A DNA stretch of 64,000 nucleotides from Osmia lignaria lignaria (GCF_051020975.1 NW_027478159.1:18368501-18432500), one strand, 5' to 3'; shown: positions 1 to 15,117, counted from the stretch's first letter. A program made the numbers and translations. Notes: generated by a model not told the origin, from the letters alone.

Positions 1-3000
1 TTGCGAGCTGCAAATGCCACTTCCAGCTTAGCTGTGCTGAAGAAGAACAACAAGAAGAAGAAATATCTCGAAATATGTCCGTCAGGCCCCTTCCCTTGAG
101 ATAAATCTGCAAATATCTCGTAAACGAAGCGAGCTATGGCAGAATGTTAAGAGACCTTTTTTGTAGAGAATTAAGTTTCCTACTATTTATGTTCTATGAT
201 ATTTTTTGATCAGATGCGTAGTTCTCGAGATATATCAAGATATTTAAAAGTTCCGAAGCCGCACCAACATTATAGAGATACAGAAACACCGTGGCCCCTT
301 TCTTTGAGATAACTCTGCACTATTGCGAGCTGCAAATGCCACTTCCAGCTTCGCTGTGCAGAAGAAGAACAACAAGAAGAAGAAATATCTCGAAATATGT
401 CCGTTAGGCCCGTTCCTTTGAGCTGAATCTGCAAATATCTCGGAAACGAAGCGAGCTGTGGCAAAATGTTGAGAGACGTTTTTTGTAGAGAATTATGTTT
501 CCTACAATTTATGTTCTATGATATTTTTTGATCAGAAGCGTAGTTTTCGAGATATATCGAGATATTTAAAAGTTCCGAAGCCGCAACAACATAATAGAGA
601 TACAGAAACACCGTGGCCCCTTTCTTTGAGATAACTCTGCACTAGTGCGAGCCGCAAATGCCACTTCCAGCTTAGCTGTGCAGAAGAAGAACAACAAGAA
701 GAAGAAATATCTCGAAATATGTCCGTCAGGCCCCTTCCCTTGAAATGTATCTGCAAATATCTCGGAAACGAAGCGAGCTATGGGAAAATGTTAAGAGACC
801 TTTTTTGTAGAGAATTATGTTTCCTACAATTTATGTTCTATGATATTTTTTGATCAGAAGCGTAGTTTTCGAGATATATCGAGATATTTAAAAGTTCCGA
901 ATCCGCACCAACATAATAGAGATACAGAAACACCGTGGCCCCTTTCTTTGAGATAACTCTGCACTATTGCGAGCTGCAAATGCCACTTCCAGCTTCGCTG
1001 TGCAGAAGAAGAACAACAAGAAGAAGAAATATCTCGAAATATGTCCGTTAGGCCCCTTCCCTTGAGATAAATCTGCAAATATCTCGGAAATGAAGCGAGC
1101 TATGGCAAAATAATAAGAGACCTTTTCTGTAAAGAATTAAGTTTCCTACTTTTTATGTTCTATGATATTTTTTGATCAGATGCGTAGTTCTCGAGATATA
1201 TCGAGATATTTAAATGTTCCGAAGCCGCACCAACATAATAGAGATACAGAAACACCGTGGCCCCTTTCTATGAGATAACTCTGCACTATTGCGAGCTGTA
1301 AATGCCACTTCCAGCTTAGCTGTGCAGAAGAAGAACGACAAGAAGAAGAAATATCTCGAAATATGTCCGTCAGGCCCCTTCCCTTGAGATAAATCTGCAA
1401 ATATCTCGGAAACGAAGTGAGCTATGGCAAAATGTTAAGAGACTTTATTTGTAGAGAATTAAGTTTCCTACTTTTTATGTTCTATGATATTTTTTGATCA
1501 GATGCGTAGTTCTCGAGATATATCGAGATATTTAAAAGTTCCGAAGCCGCACCAACATAATAGAGATACAGAAACACCGTGGCCCCTTTCTATGAGATAA
1601 CTCTGCACTATTGCGAGCTGTAAATGCCACTTCCAGCTTAGCTGTGCAGAAGAAGAACAACAAGAAGAAGAAATATCTCGAAATATGTCCGTCAGGCCCA
1701 TTCCCTTGAGATATATCTGCAAATATCTCGGAAACGAAGCGAGCTATGGCAAAATGATAAGAGACCTTTTTTGTAGAGAATTATGTTTCCTACAATTTAT
1801 GTTCTATGATATTTTTTGATCAGAAGCGTAGTTTTCGAGATATATCGAGATATTTAAAAGTTCCGAAGCCGCACCAACATAATAGAGATACAGAAACACC
1901 GTGGCCCCTTTCTTTGAGATAACTCTGCACTAGTGCGAGCCGCAAATGCCACTTCCAGCTTAGCTGTGCAGAAGAAGAACAACAAGAAGAAGAAATATCT
2001 CGAAATATGTCCGTCAGGCCCGTTTCTTTGAGCTGAATCTGCAAATATCTCGGAAACGAAGCGAGCTATGGCAAAATGTTAAGAGACCTTTTTTGTGGAG
2101 AATTAAGTTTCCTACTTTTTATGTTCTATGATATTTTTTGATCAGATGCGTAGTTCTCGAGATATATCGAGATATTTAAATGTTCCGAAGCCGCACCAAC
2201 ATAATAGAGATACAGAAACACCGTGGCCCCTTTCTATGAGATAACTCTGCACTATTGCGAGCTGTAAATGCCACTTCCAGCTTAGCTGTGCAGAAGAAGA
2301 ACAACAAGAAGAAGAAATATCTCGAAATATGTCCGTCAGGCCCCTTCCCTTGAGATAAATCTGCAAATATCTCGGAAACGAAGTGAGCTATGGCAAAATG
2401 TTAAGAGACTTTATTTGTAGAGAATTAAGTTTCCTACTTTTTATGTTCTATGATATTTTTTGATCAGATGCGTAGTTCTCGAGATATATCGAGATATTTA
2501 AAAGTTCCGAAGCCGCACCAACATAATAGAGATACAGAAACACCGTGGCCCCTTTCTTTCAGATAACTCTGCACTATTGCGAGCTGGAAATGCCACTTCC
2601 AGTTTAGCTGTGCAGAAGAAGAACAACAAGAAGAAGAAATATCTCGAAATATGTCCGTCAGGCCCCTTCCCTTGAGATAAATCTGCAAATATCTCGGAAA
2701 CGAAGCGAGCTATGGCAAAATGCTAAGAGACCTTTTTTGTAGAGAATGAAGTTTCCTAGTTTTTATGTTCTATGATATTTTTTGATCAGATGCGTAGTTC
2801 TCGAGATATATCAAGATATTTAAAAGTTCCGAAGCCGCACCAACATAATAGAGATACAGAAACACCGTGGCCCCTTTCTTTCAGATAACTCTGCACTATT
2901 GCGAGCTGGAAATGCCACTTCCAGTTTAGCTGTGCAGAAGAAGAACAACAAGAAGAAGAAATATCTCGAAATATGTCCGTCAGGCCCCTTCCCCTGAGAT

Positions 3001-3429
3001 ATATCTGCAAATATCTCGGAAACGAAACGAGCTATGGCAAAATGTTAAGAGACCTTTTTTGTAGAGAATTAAGTTTCCTACTATTTATGTTCTATGATAT
3101 TTTTTGATCAGAAGCGTAGTTTTCGAGATATATCGAGATATTTAAAAGTTCCGAAGCCGCACCAACATAATAGAGATACAGAAACACCGTGGCCCCTTTC
3201 TTTGAGATAACTCTGCACTATTGCGAGCTGCAAATGCCACTTCCAGCTTAGCTGTGCAGAAGAAGAACAACAAGAAGAAGAAATATCTCGAAATATGTCC
3301 GTCAGGCCCCTTCCCCTGAGATAAATCTGCAAATATCTCGGAAACGAAGCGAGCTATGGCAAAATGTTAAGAGACGATTTTTGTAGAGAATTATGTTTTC
3401 TACAATTTATGTTCTATGATATTTTTTGA
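1..3429 (+). repeat. Left-edge satellite section without clear higher-order period
   Basis: About ten and a half units of mixed variant types. The units starting at 2464 and 2786 are near-identical neighbours sharing ttcagataac, gagctggaaatg and ccagtttagc, so one arose from the other by single-unit duplication. Units at 1176, 1498 and 2142 share the tctatgagataac variant and gagctgtaaatg. No gene-like content. Confidence 0.8.
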
Positions 3430-6400
3430 TCAGAAGCGTAGTTTTCGAGATATATCGAGATATTTAAAAGTTCCGAAGCCGCACCAACATAATAGAGATA
3501 CAGAAACACCGTGGCCCCTTTCATTGAGATAACTCTGCACTATTGCGAGCTGCAAATGCCACTTCCAGCTTAGCTGTGCAGAAGAAGAACAACAAGAAGA
3601 AGAAATATCTCGAAATATGTCCGTCAGGCCCCTTCCCCTGAGATAAATCTGCAAATATCTCGGAAACGAAGCGAGCTATGGCAAAATGTTAAGAGACGAT
3701 TTTTGTAGAGAATTATGTTTTCTACAATTTATGTTCTATGATATTTTTTGATCAGAAGCGTAGTTTTCGAGATATATCGAGATATTTAAAAGTTCCGAAG
3801 CCGCACCAACATAATAGAGATACAGAAACACCGTGGCCCCTTTCTTTGAGATAACTCTGCACTATTGCGAGCTGCAAATGCCACTTCCAGCTTAGCTGTG
3901 CAGAAGAAGAACAACAAGAAGAAGAAATATCTCGAAATATGTCCGTCAGGCCCCTTCCCTTGAGATAAATCTGCAAATATCTCGGAAACGAAGCGAGCTA
4001 TGGCAAAATGTTAAGAGACCTTTTTTGTAGAGAATTAAGTTTCCTACTTTTTATGTTGTATGATATTTTTTGATCAGATGCGTAGTTCTCGAGATATATC
4101 AAGATATTTAAAAGTTCCGAAGCCGCACCAACATAATAGAGATACAGAAACACCGTGGCCCCTTTCTTTGAGATAACTCTGCACTATTGCGAGCTGCAAA
4201 TGCCACTTCCAGCTTAGCTGTGCAGAAGAAGAACAACAAGAAGAAGAAATATCTCGAAATATGTCCGTCAGGCCCCTTCCCTTGAGATAAATCTGCAAAT
4301 ATCTCGGAAATGAAGCGAGCTAAGGCAAAATGTTAAGAGACCTTTTTTGTAGAGAATTAAGTTTCCTACTTTTTATGTTCTATGATATTTTTTGATCAGA
4401 TGCGTAGTTCTCGAGATATATCGAGATATTTAAAAGTTCCGAAGCCGCACCAACATAATAGAGATACAGAAACACCGTGGCCCCTTTCTATGAGATAACT
4501 CTGCACTATTGCGAGCTGTAAATGCCACTTCCAGCTTAGCTGTGCAGAAGAAGAACAACAAGAAGAAGAAATATCTCGAAATATGTCCGTCAGGCCCCTT
4601 CCCTTGAGATATATCTGCAAATATCTCGGAAATAAAGCGAGCTATGGCAAAATGTTAAGAGACCTTTTTTGTAGAGAATTATGTTTCCTACAATTTATGT
4701 TCTATGATATTTTTTGATCAGAAGCGTAGTTTTCGAGATATATCGAGATATTTAAAAGTTCCGAAGCCGCACCAACATAATAGAGATACAGAAACACCGT
4801 GGCCCCTTTCTTTGAGATAACTCTGCACTAGTGCGAGCCGCAAATGCCACTTCCAGCTTAGCTGTGCAGAAGAAGAACAATAAGAAGAAGAAATATCTCG
4901 AAATATGTCTGTCAGGCCCGTTCCTTTGAGCTGAATCTGCAAACATCTCGGAAACGAAGCGAGCTATGGCAAAATGTTAAGAGACCTTTTTTGTAGAGAA
5001 TTAAGTTTGCTACCTTTTATGTTCTATGATATTTTTTGATCAGATGCGTAGTTCTCGAGATATATCAAGATATTTAAAAGTTCCGAAGCCGCACCAACAT
5101 AATAGAGATACAGAAACACCGTGGCCCCTTTCTTTGAGATAACTCTGCACTATTGCGAGCTGCAAATGCCACTTCCAGCTTAGCTGTGCAGAAGAAGAAC
5201 AACAAGAAGAAGAAATATCTCGAAATATGTCCGTCAGGCCCCTTCCCCTGAGATAAATCTGCAAATATCTCGGAAACGAAGCGAGCTATGGCAAAATGTT
5301 AAGAGACGATTTTTGTAGAGAATTATGTTTTCTACAATTTATGTTCTATGATATTTTTTGATCAGAAGCGTAGTTTTCGAGATATATCGAGATATTTAAA
5401 AGTTCCGAAGCCGCACCAACATAATAGAGATACAGAAACACCGTGGCCCCTTTCTTTGAGATAACTCTGCACTATTGCGAGCTGCAAATGCCACTTCCAG
5501 CTTAGCTGTGCAGAAGAAGAACAACAAGAAGAAGAAATATCTCGAAATATGTCCGTCAGGCCCCTTCCCTTGAGATAAATCTGCAAATATCTCGGAAACG
5601 AAGCGAGCTATGGCAAAATGTTAAGAGACCTTTTTTGTAGAGAATTAAGTTTCCTACTTTTTATGTTGTATGATATTTTTTGATCAGATGCGTAGTTCTC
5701 GAGATATATCAAGATATTTAAAAGTTCCGAAGCCGCACCAACATAATAGAGATACAGAAACACCGTGGCCCCTTTCTTTGAGATAACTCTGCACTATTGC
5801 GAGCTGCACATGCCACTTCCAGCTTAGCTGTGCAGAAGAAGAACAACAAGAAGAAGAAATATCTCGAAATATGTCCGTCAGGCCCCTTCCCTTGAGATAA
5901 ATCTGCAAATATCTCGGAAATGAAGCGAGCTATGGCAAAATGTTAAGAGACCTTTTTTGTAGAGAATTAAGTTTCCTACTTTTTATGTTCTATGATATTT
6001 TTTGATCAGATGCGTAGTTCTCGAGATATATCAAGATATTTAAAAGTTCCGAAGCCGCACCAACATAATAGAGATACAGAAACACCGTGGCCCCCTTCTT
6101 TGAGATAACTCTGCACTATTGCGAGCTGCAAATGCCACTTCCAGCTTAGCTGTGCAGAAGAAGAACAACAAGAAGAAGAAATATCTCGAAATATGTCCGT
6201 CAGGCCCCTTCCCTTGAGATATATCTGCAAATATCTCGGAAACAAAGCGAGCTATGGCAAAATGTTAAGAGACCTTTTTTGTAGAGAATTATGTTTCCTA
6301 CAATTTATGTTCTATGATATTTTTTGATCAGAAGCGTAGTTTTCGAGATATATCGAGATATTTAAAAGTTCCGAAGCCGCACCAACATAATAGAGATACA

Positions 6401-6649
6401 GAAACACCGTGGCCCCTTTCTTTGAGATAACTCTGCACTAGTGCGAGCCGCAAATGCCACTTCCAGCTTAGCTGTGCAGAAGAAGAACAACAAGAAGAAG
6501 AAATATCTCGAAATATGTCCGTCAGGCCCGTTCCTTTGAGATGAATCTGCAAACATCTCGGAAACGAAGCGAGCTATGGCAAAATGTTAAGAGACCTTTT
6601 TTGTAGAGAATTAAGTTTCCTACCTTTTATGTTCTATGATATTTTTTGA
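3430..6649 (+). repeat. 5-unit higher-order repeat, two copies (1610 bp each)
   Basis: Units starting at 3752, 4074, 4396 and 4718 match those at 5362, 5684, 6006 and 6328 in order, a displacement of 1610 bp. Shared marks include gttgtatgat just before 4074 and 5684, the gacgatttttgtag plus ttatgttttc tail before 3752 and 5362, and the cccgttcctttgag tail in the 4718 and 6328 units. The unit at 3430 corresponds to that at 5040, and 6650 looks like a further start. Boundaries are accurate only to within a unit. Confidence 0.75.
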
Positions 6650-9600
6650 TCAGATGCGTAGTTCTCGAGATATATCAAGATATTTAAAAGTTCCGAAGCC
6701 GCACCAACATAATAGAGATACAGAAACACCGTGGCCCCTTTCTTTGAGATAACTCTGCACTATTGCGAGCTGCAAATGCCACTTCCAGCTTAGCTGTGCA
6801 GAAGAAGAACAACAAGAAGAAGAAATATCTCGAAATATGTCCGTCAGGCCCCTTCCCTTGAGATATATCTGCAAATATCTCGGAAATAAAGCGAGCTATG
6901 GCAAAATGTTAAGAGACCTTTTTTGTAGAGAATTATGTTTCCTACAATTTATGTTCTATGATATTTTTTGATCAGAAGCGTAGTTTTCGAGATATATCGA
7001 GATATTTAAAAGTTCCGAAGCCGCACCAACATAATAGAGATACAGAAACACCGTAGCCCCTTTCTTTGAGATAACTCTGCACTATTGCGAGCTGCAAATG
7101 CCACTTCCAGCTTCGCTGTGCAGAAGAAGAACAACAAGAAGAAGAAATATCTCGAAATATGTCCGTTAGGCCCCTTCCCTTGAGATAAATCTGCAAATAT
7201 CTCGGAAATGAAGCGAGCTATGGCAAAATGTTAAGAGACCTTTTTTGTAGAGAATTAAGTTTCCTACTTTTTATGTTCTATGATATTTTTTGATCAGATG
7301 CGTAGTTCTCGAGATATATCAAGATATTTAAAAGTTCCGAAGCCGCACCAACATAATAGAGATACAGAAACACCGTGGCCCCCTTCTTTGAGATAACTCT
7401 GCACTATTGCGAGCTGCAAATGCCACTTCCAGCTTAGCTGTGCAGAAGAAGAACAACAAGAAGAAGAAATATCTCGAAATATGTCCGTCAGGCCCCTTCC
7501 CTTGAGATAAATCTGTAAATATCTCGGAAACGAAGCGAGCTAAGGCAAAATGTTGAGAGACCTTTTTTGTAGAGAATTAAGTTTCCTACTTTTTATGTTC
7601 TATGATATTTTTTGATCAGATGCGTAGTTCTCGAGATATATCGAGATATTTAAAAGTTCCGAAGCCGCACCAACATAATAGAGATACAGAAACACCGTGG
7701 CCCCTTTCTTTGAGATAACTCTGCACTAGTGCGAGCCGCAAATGCCACTTCCAGCTTAGCTGTGCAGAAGAAGAACAACAAGAAGAAGAAATATCTCGAA
7801 ATATGTCCGTCAGGCCCCTTCCCTTGAGATAAATCTGCAAATATCTCGGAAACGAAGCGAGCTAAGGCAAAATGTTAAGAGACCTTTTTTGTAGAGAATT
7901 AAGTTTCCTACTTTTTATGTTCTATGATATTTTTTGATCAGATGCGTAGTTCTCGAGATATATCGAGATATTTAAAAGTTCCGAAGCCGCACCAACATAA
8001 TAGAGATACAGAAACACCGTGGCCCCTTTCTATGAGATAACTCTGCACTATTGCGAGCTGCAAATGCCACTTCCAGCTTAGCTGTGCAGAAGAAGAACAA
8101 CAAGAAGAAGAAATATCTCGAAATATGTCCGTCAGGCCCCTTCCCTTGAGATATATCTGCAAATATCTCGGAAATAAAGCGAGCTATGGCAAAATGTTAA
8201 GAGACCTTTTTTGTAGAGAATTATGTTTCCTACAATTTATGTTCTATGATATTTTTTGATCAGATGCGTAGTTTTCGAGATATATCGAGATATTTAAAAG
8301 TTCCGAAGCCGCACCAACATAATAGAGATACAGAAACACCGTGGCCCCTTTCTTTGAGATAACTCTGCACTAGTGCGAGCCGCAAATGCCACTTCCAGCT
8401 TAGCTGTGCAGAAGAAGAACAACAAGAAGAAGAAATATCTCGAAATATGTCCGTCAGGCCCGTTCCTTTGAGCTGAATCTGCAAACATCTCGGAAACGAA
8501 GCGAGCTATGGCAAAATGTTAAGAGACCTTTTTTGTAGAGAATTAAGTTTCCTACCTTTTATGTTCTATGATATTTTTCGATCAGATGCGTAGTTCTCGA
8601 GATATATCAAGATATTTAAAAGTTCCGAAGCCGCACCAACATAATAGAGATACAGAAACACCGTAGCCCCTTTCTTTGAGATAACTCTGCACTATTGCGA
8701 GCTGCAAATGCCACTTCCAGCTTCGCTGTGCAGAAGAAGAACAACAAGAAGAAGAAATATCTCGAAATATGTCCGTTAGGCCCCTTCCCTTGAGATAAAT
8801 CTGCAAATATCTCGGAAATGAACCGAGCTATGGCAAAATGATAAGAGACCTTTTCTGTAGAGAATTAAGTTTCCTACTTTTTATGTTCTATGATATTTTT
8901 TGATCAGATGCGTAGTTCTCGAGATATATCGAGATATTTAAAAGTTCCGAAGCCGCACCAACATAATAGAGATACAGAAACACCGTGGCCCCGTTCTTTG
9001 AGATAACTCTGCACTATTGCGAGCTGCAAATGCCACTTCCAGCTTCGCTGTGCAGAAGAAGAACAATAAGAAGAAGAAATATCTCGAAATATGTCCGTTA
9101 GGCCCCTTCCCTTGAGATAAATCTGCAAATATCTCGGAAATGAAGCGAGCTATGGCAAAATGTTAAGAGACCTTTTTTGTAGAGAATTAAGTTTCCTACT
9201 TTTTATGTTCTATGATATTTTTTGATCAGATGCGTTGTTCTCGAGATATATCAAGATATTTAAAAGTTCCGAAGCCGCACCAACATAATAGAGATACAGA
9301 AACACCGTGGCCCCTTTCTTTGAGATAACTCTGCACTATTGCGAGCTGCAAATGCCACTTCCAGCTTAGCTGTGCAGAAGAAGAACAACAAGAAGAAGAA
9401 ATATCTCGAAATATGTCCGTCAGGCCCCTTCCCTTGAGATAAATCTGCAAATATCTCGGAAACGAAGCGAGCTATGGCAAAATGTTAAGAGACCTTTTTT
9501 GTAGAGAATTAAGTTTCCTACTATTTATGTTCTATGATATTTTTTGATCAGATGCGTAGTTCTCGAGATATATCAAGATATTTAAAAGTTCCGAAGCCGC

Positions 9601-10835
9601 ACCAACATTATAGAGATACAGAAACACCGTGGCCCCTTTCTTTGAGATAACTCTGCACTATTGCGAGCTGCAAATGCCACTTCCAGCTCAGCTGTGCAGA
9701 AGAAGAACAACAAGAAGAAGAAATATCTCGAAATATGTCCGTTAGGCCCCTTCCCTTGAGATAAATCTGCAAATATCTCGGAAATGAACCGAGCTATGGC
9801 AAAATGATAAGAGACCTTTTCTGTAGAGAATTAAGTTTCCTACTTTTTATGTTCTATGATATTTTTTGATCAGATGCGTAGTTCTCGAGATATATCAAGA
9901 TATTTAAAAGTTCCGAAGCCGCACCAACATAATAGAGATACAGAAACACCGTGGCCCCTTTCTTTGAGATAACTCTGCACTATTGCGAGCTGCAAATGCC
10001 ACTTCCAGCTTAGCTGTGCAGAAGAAGAACAACAAGAAGAAGAAATATCTCGAAATATGTCCGTCAGGCCCCTTCCCTTGAGATAAATCTGCAAATATCT
10101 CGGAAACGAAGCGAGCTATGGCAAAATGTTAAGAGACCTTTTTTGTAGAGAATTATGTTTCCTACAATTTATGTTCTATGATATTTTTTGATCAGAAGCG
10201 TAGTTTTCGAGATATATCGAGATATTTAAAAGTTCCGAACCCGCACCAACATAATAGAGATACAGAAACACCGTGGCCCCTTTCTTTGAGATAACTCTGC
10301 ACTAGTGCGAGCCGCAAATGCCACTTCCAGCTTAGCTGTGCAGAAGAAGAACAACAAGAAGAAGAAATATCTCGAAATATGTCCGTCAGGCCCGTTCCTT
10401 TGAGCTGAATCTGTAAACATCTCGGAAACGAAGCGAGCTATGGCAAAATGTTAAGAGACCTTTTTTGTAGAGAATTAAGTTTCCTACCTTTTATGTTCTA
10501 TGATATTTTTTGATCAGATGCGTAGTTCTCGAGATATATCAAGATATTTAAAAGTTCCGAAGCCGCACCAACATAATAGAGATACAGAAACACCGTAGCC
10601 CCTTTCTTTGAGATAACTCTGCACTATTGCGAGCTGCAAATGCCACTTCCAGCTTCGCTGTGCAGAAGAAGAACAACAAGAAGAAGAAATATCTCGAAAT
10701 ATGTCCGTTAGGCCCCTTCCCTTGAGATAAATCTGCAAATATCTCGGAAATGAAGCGAGCTATGGCAAAATGTTAAGAGACCTTTTTTGTAGAGAATTAA
10801 GTTTCCTACTTTTTATGTTCTATGATATTTTTTGA
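6650..10835 (+). repeat. Mosaic section linking neighbouring higher-order repeats
   Basis: Thirteen units with variant orders that recur elsewhere. Units at 6972-8581 match 12123-13732 in order (caccgtagcc; cccccttc; actagtgcgagcc; ctatgag; gagctgaatc), a displacement of 5151 bp, which is 16 units minus the 1-bp deletion between them. Units at 8260 and 8582 recur at 10192 and 10514, and those at 9226 and 9548 at 10836 and 11158. The section is a patchwork of pieces also found to its right. Confidence 0.7.
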
Positions 10836-13732
10836 TCAGATGCGTAGTTCTCGAGATATATCAAGATATTTAAAAGTTCCGAAGCCGCACCAACATAATA
10901 GAGATACAGAAACACCGTGGCCCCTTTCTTTGAGATAACTCTGCACTATTGCGAGCTGCAAATGCCACTTCCAGCTTAGCTGTGCAGAAGAAGAACAACA
11001 AGAAGAAGAAATATCTCGAAATATGTCCGTCAGGCCCCTTCCCTTGAGATAAATCTGCAAATATCTCGGAAACGAAGCGAGCTATGGCAAAATGTTAAGA
11101 GACCTTTTTTGTAGAGAATTAAGTTTCCTACTATTTATGTTCTATGATATTTTTTGATCAGATGCGTAGTTCTCGAGATATATCAAGATATTTAAAAGTT
11201 CCGAAGCCGCACCAACATTATAGAGATACAGAAACACCGTGGCCCCTTTCTTTGAGATAACTCTGCACTATTGCGAGCTGCAAATGCCACTTCCAGCTTC
11301 GCTGTGCAGAAGAAGAACAACAAGAAGAAGAAATATCTCGAAATATGTCCGTTAGGCCCCTTCCCCTGAGATAAATCTGCAAATATCTCGGAAATGAACC
11401 GAGCTATGGCAAAATGATAAGAGACCTTTTCTGTAGAGAATTAAGTTTCCTACTTTTTATGTTCTATGATATTTTTTGATCAGATGCGTAGTTCTCGAGA
11501 TATATCGAGATATTTAAAAGTTCCGAAGCCGCAACAACATAATAGAGATACAGAAACACCGTGGCCCCTTTCTTTGAGATAACTCTGCACTAGTGCGAGC
11601 CGCAAATGCCACTTCCAGCTTAGCTGTGCAGAAGAAGAACAACAAGAAGAAGAAATATCTCGAAATATGTCCGTCAGGCCCCTTCCCTTGAGATGTATCT
11701 GCAAATATCTCGGAAACGAAGCGAGCTATGGGAAAATGTTAAGAGACCTTTTTTGTAGAGAATTATGTTTCCTACAATTTATGTTCTATGATATTTTTTG
11801 ATCAGAAGCGTAGTTTTCGAGATATATCGAGATATTTAAAAGTTCCGAAGCCGCACCAACATAATAGAGATACAGAAACACCGTGGCCCCGTTCTTTGAG
11901 ATAACTCTGCACTATTGCGAGCTGCAAATGCCACTTCCAGCTTAGCTGTGCTGAAGAAGAACAACAAGAAGAAGAAATATCTCGAAATATGTCCGTCAGG
12001 CCCCTTCCCTTGAGATAAATCTGCAAATATCTCGTAAACGAAGCGAGCTATGGCAGAATGTTAAGAGACCTTTTTGGAGAGAATTAAGTTTCCTACTATT
12101 TATGTTCTATGATATTTGTTGATCAGATGCGTAGTTCTCGAGATATATCAAGATATTTAAAAGTTCCGAAGCCGCACCAACATAATAGAGATACAGAAAC
12201 ACCGTAGCCCCTTTCTTTGAGATAACTCTGCACTATTGCGAGCTGCAAATGCCACTTCCAGCTTCGCTGTGCAGAAGAAGAACAACAAGAAGAAGAAATA
12301 TCTCGAAATATGTCCGTTAGGCCCCTTCCCTTGAGATAAATCTGCAAATATCTCGGAAATGAAGCGAGCTATGGCAAAATGTTAAGAGACCTTTTTTGTA
12401 GAGAATTAAGTTTCCTACTTTTTATGTTCTATGATATTTTTTGATCAGATGCGTAGTTCTCGAGATATATCAAGATATTTAAAAGTTCCGAAGCCGCACC
12501 AACATAATAGAGATACAGAAACGCCGTGGCCCCCTTCTTTGAGATAACTCTGCACTATTGCGAGCTGCAAATGCCACTTCCAGCTTAGCTGTGCAGAAGA
12601 AGAACAACAAGAAGAAGAAATATCTCGAAATATGTCCGTCAGGCCCCTTCCCTTGAGATAAATCTGCAAATATCTCGGAAACGAAGCGAGCTAAGGCAAA
12701 ATATTGAGAGACCTTTTTTGTAGAGAATTAAGTTTCCTACTTTTTATGTTCTATGATATTTTTTGATCAGATGCGTAGTTCTCGAGATATATCGAGATAT
12801 TTAAAAGTTCCGAAGCCGCACCAACATAATAGAGATACAGAAACACCGTGGCCCCTTTCTTTGAGATAACTCTGCACTAGTGCGAGCCGCAAATGCCACT
12901 TCCAGCTTAGCTGTGCAGAAGAAGAACAACAAGAAGAAGAAATATCTCGAAATATGTCCGTCAGGCCCCTTCCCTTGAGATAAATCTGCAAATATCTCGG
13001 AAACGAAGCGAGCTAAGGCAAAATGTTAAGAGACCTTTTTTGTAGAGAATTAAGTTTCCTACTTTTTATGTTCTACGATATTTTTTGATCAGATGCGTAG
13101 TTCTCGAGATATATCGAGATATTTAAAAGTTCCGAAGCCGCACCAACATAATAGAGATACAGAAACACCGTGGCCCCTTTCTATGAGATAACTCTGCACT
13201 ATTGCGAGCTGTAAATGCCACTTCCAGCTTAGCTGTGCAGAAGAAGAACAACAAGAAGAAGAAATATCTCGAAATATGTCCGTCAGGCCCCTTCCCTTGA
13301 GATATATCTGCAAATATCTCGGAAACAAAGCGAGCTATGGCAAAATGTTAAGAGACCTTTTTTGTAGAGAATTATGTTTCCTACAATTTATGTTCTATGA
13401 TATTTTTTGATCAGAAGCGTAGTTTTCGAGATATATCGAGATATTTAAAAGTTCCGAAGCCGCACCAACATAATAGAGATACAGAAACACCGTGGCCCCT
13501 TTCTTTGAGATAACTCTGCACTAGTGCGAGCCGCAAATGCCACTTCCAGCTTAGCTGTGCAGAAGAAGAACAACAAGAAGAAGAAATATCTCGAAATATG
13601 TCCGTCAGGCCCGTTCCTTTGAGCTGAATCTGCAAACATCTCGGAAACGAAGCGAGCTATGGCAAAATGTTAAGAGACCTTTTTTGTAGAGAATTAAGTT
13701 TCCTACCTTTTATGTTCTATGATATTTTTTGA
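10836..13732 (+). repeat. 9-unit higher-order repeat, copy 1 (2897 bp)
   Basis: Unit order by variants: common type (10836), acattatag type (11158), gatgtatctgc with tgggaaaatg (11480), gtgctgaag (11802), caccgtagcc (12123), cccccttc with gctaaggc (12445), actagtgcgagcc with gctaaggc (12767), ctatgag (13089), gagctgaatc (13411). The same order follows in the next block. The unit from 11802 is 321 bp because of the deletion near 12069 that the next copy shares. Confidence 0.8.
12065..12080 (+). other. Shared 1-bp deletion with T to G change in the T-run
   Basis: The usual gaccttttttgtagag reads gacctttttggagag here, making this unit 321 bp. The identical change recurs at about 14964-14980, the matching position in the next higher-order copy, so it predates that duplication. 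Confidence 0.9.
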
Positions 13733-14963
13733 TCAGATGCGTAGTTCTCGAGATATATCAAGATATTTAAAAGTTCCGAAGCCGCACCAACATAATAGAG
13801 ATACAGAAACACCGTGGCCCCTTTCTTTGAGATAACTCTGCACTATTGCGAGCTGCAATTGCCACTTCCAGCTTAGCTGTGCAGAAGAAGAACAACAAGA
13901 AGAAGAAATATCTCGAAATATGTCCGTCAGGCCCCTTCCCTTGAGATAAATCTGCAAATATCTCGGAAACGAAGCGAGCTATGGCAAAATGTTAAGAGAC
14001 CTTTTTTGTAGAGAATTAAGTTTCCTACTATTTATGTTCTATGATATTTTTTGATCAGATGCGTAGTTCTCGAGATATATCAAGATATTTAAAAGTTCCG
14101 AAGCCGCACCAACATTATAGAGATACAGAAACACCGTGGCCCCTTTCTTTGAGATAACTCTGCACTATTGCGAGCTGCAAATGCCACTTCCAGCTTCGCT
14201 GTGCAGAAGAAGAACAACAAGAAGAAGAAATATCTCGAAATATGTCCGTTAGGCCCCTTCCCTTGAGATAAATCTGCAAATATCTCGGAAATGAACCGAG
14301 CTATGGCAAAATGATAAGAGACCTTTTCTGTAGAGAATTAAGTTTCCTACTTTTTATGTTCTATGATATTTTTTGATCAGATGCGTAGTTCTCGAGATAT
14401 ATCGAGATATTTAAAAGTTCCGAAGCCGCAACAACATAATAGAGATACAGAAACACCGTGGCCCCTTTCTTTGAGATAACTCTGCACTAGTGCGAGCCGC
14501 AAATGCCACTTCCAGCTTAGCTGTGCAGAAGAAGAACAACAAGAAGAAGAAATATCTCGAAATATGTCCGTCAGGCCCCTTCCCTTGAGATGTATCTGCA
14601 AATATCTCGGAAACGAAGCGAGCTATGGGAAAATGTTAAGAGACCTTTTTTGTAGAGAATTATGTTTCCTACAATTTATGTTCTATGATATTTTTTGATC
14701 AGAAGCGTAGTTTTCGAGATATATCGAGATATTTAAAAGTTCCGAAGCCGCACCAACATAATAGAGATACAGAAACACCGTGGCCCCGTTCTTTGAGATA
14801 ACTCTGCACTATTGCGAGCTGCAAATGCCACTTCCAGCTTAGCTGTGCTGAAGAAGAACAACAAGAAGAAGAAATATCTCGAAATATGTCCGTCAGGCCC
14901 CTTCCCTTGAGATAAATCTGCAAATATCTCGTAAACGAAGCGAGCTATGGCAGAATGTTAAGA

Positions 14964-14980
14964 GACCTTTTTGGAGAGAA
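14964..14980 (+). other. Second copy of the T-run deletion
   Basis: Same gacctttttggagag change as near 12070, again giving a 321-bp unit. It is a length marker of shared descent between the 9-unit and 8-unit copies. Confidence 0.9.
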
Positions 14981-15117
14981 TTAAGTTTCCTACTATTTAT
15001 GTTCTATGATATTTTTTGATCAGATGCGTAGTTCTCGAGATATATCAAGATATTTAAAAGTTCCGAAGCCGCACCAACATAATAGAGATACAGAAACACC
15101 GTAGCCCCTTTCTTTGA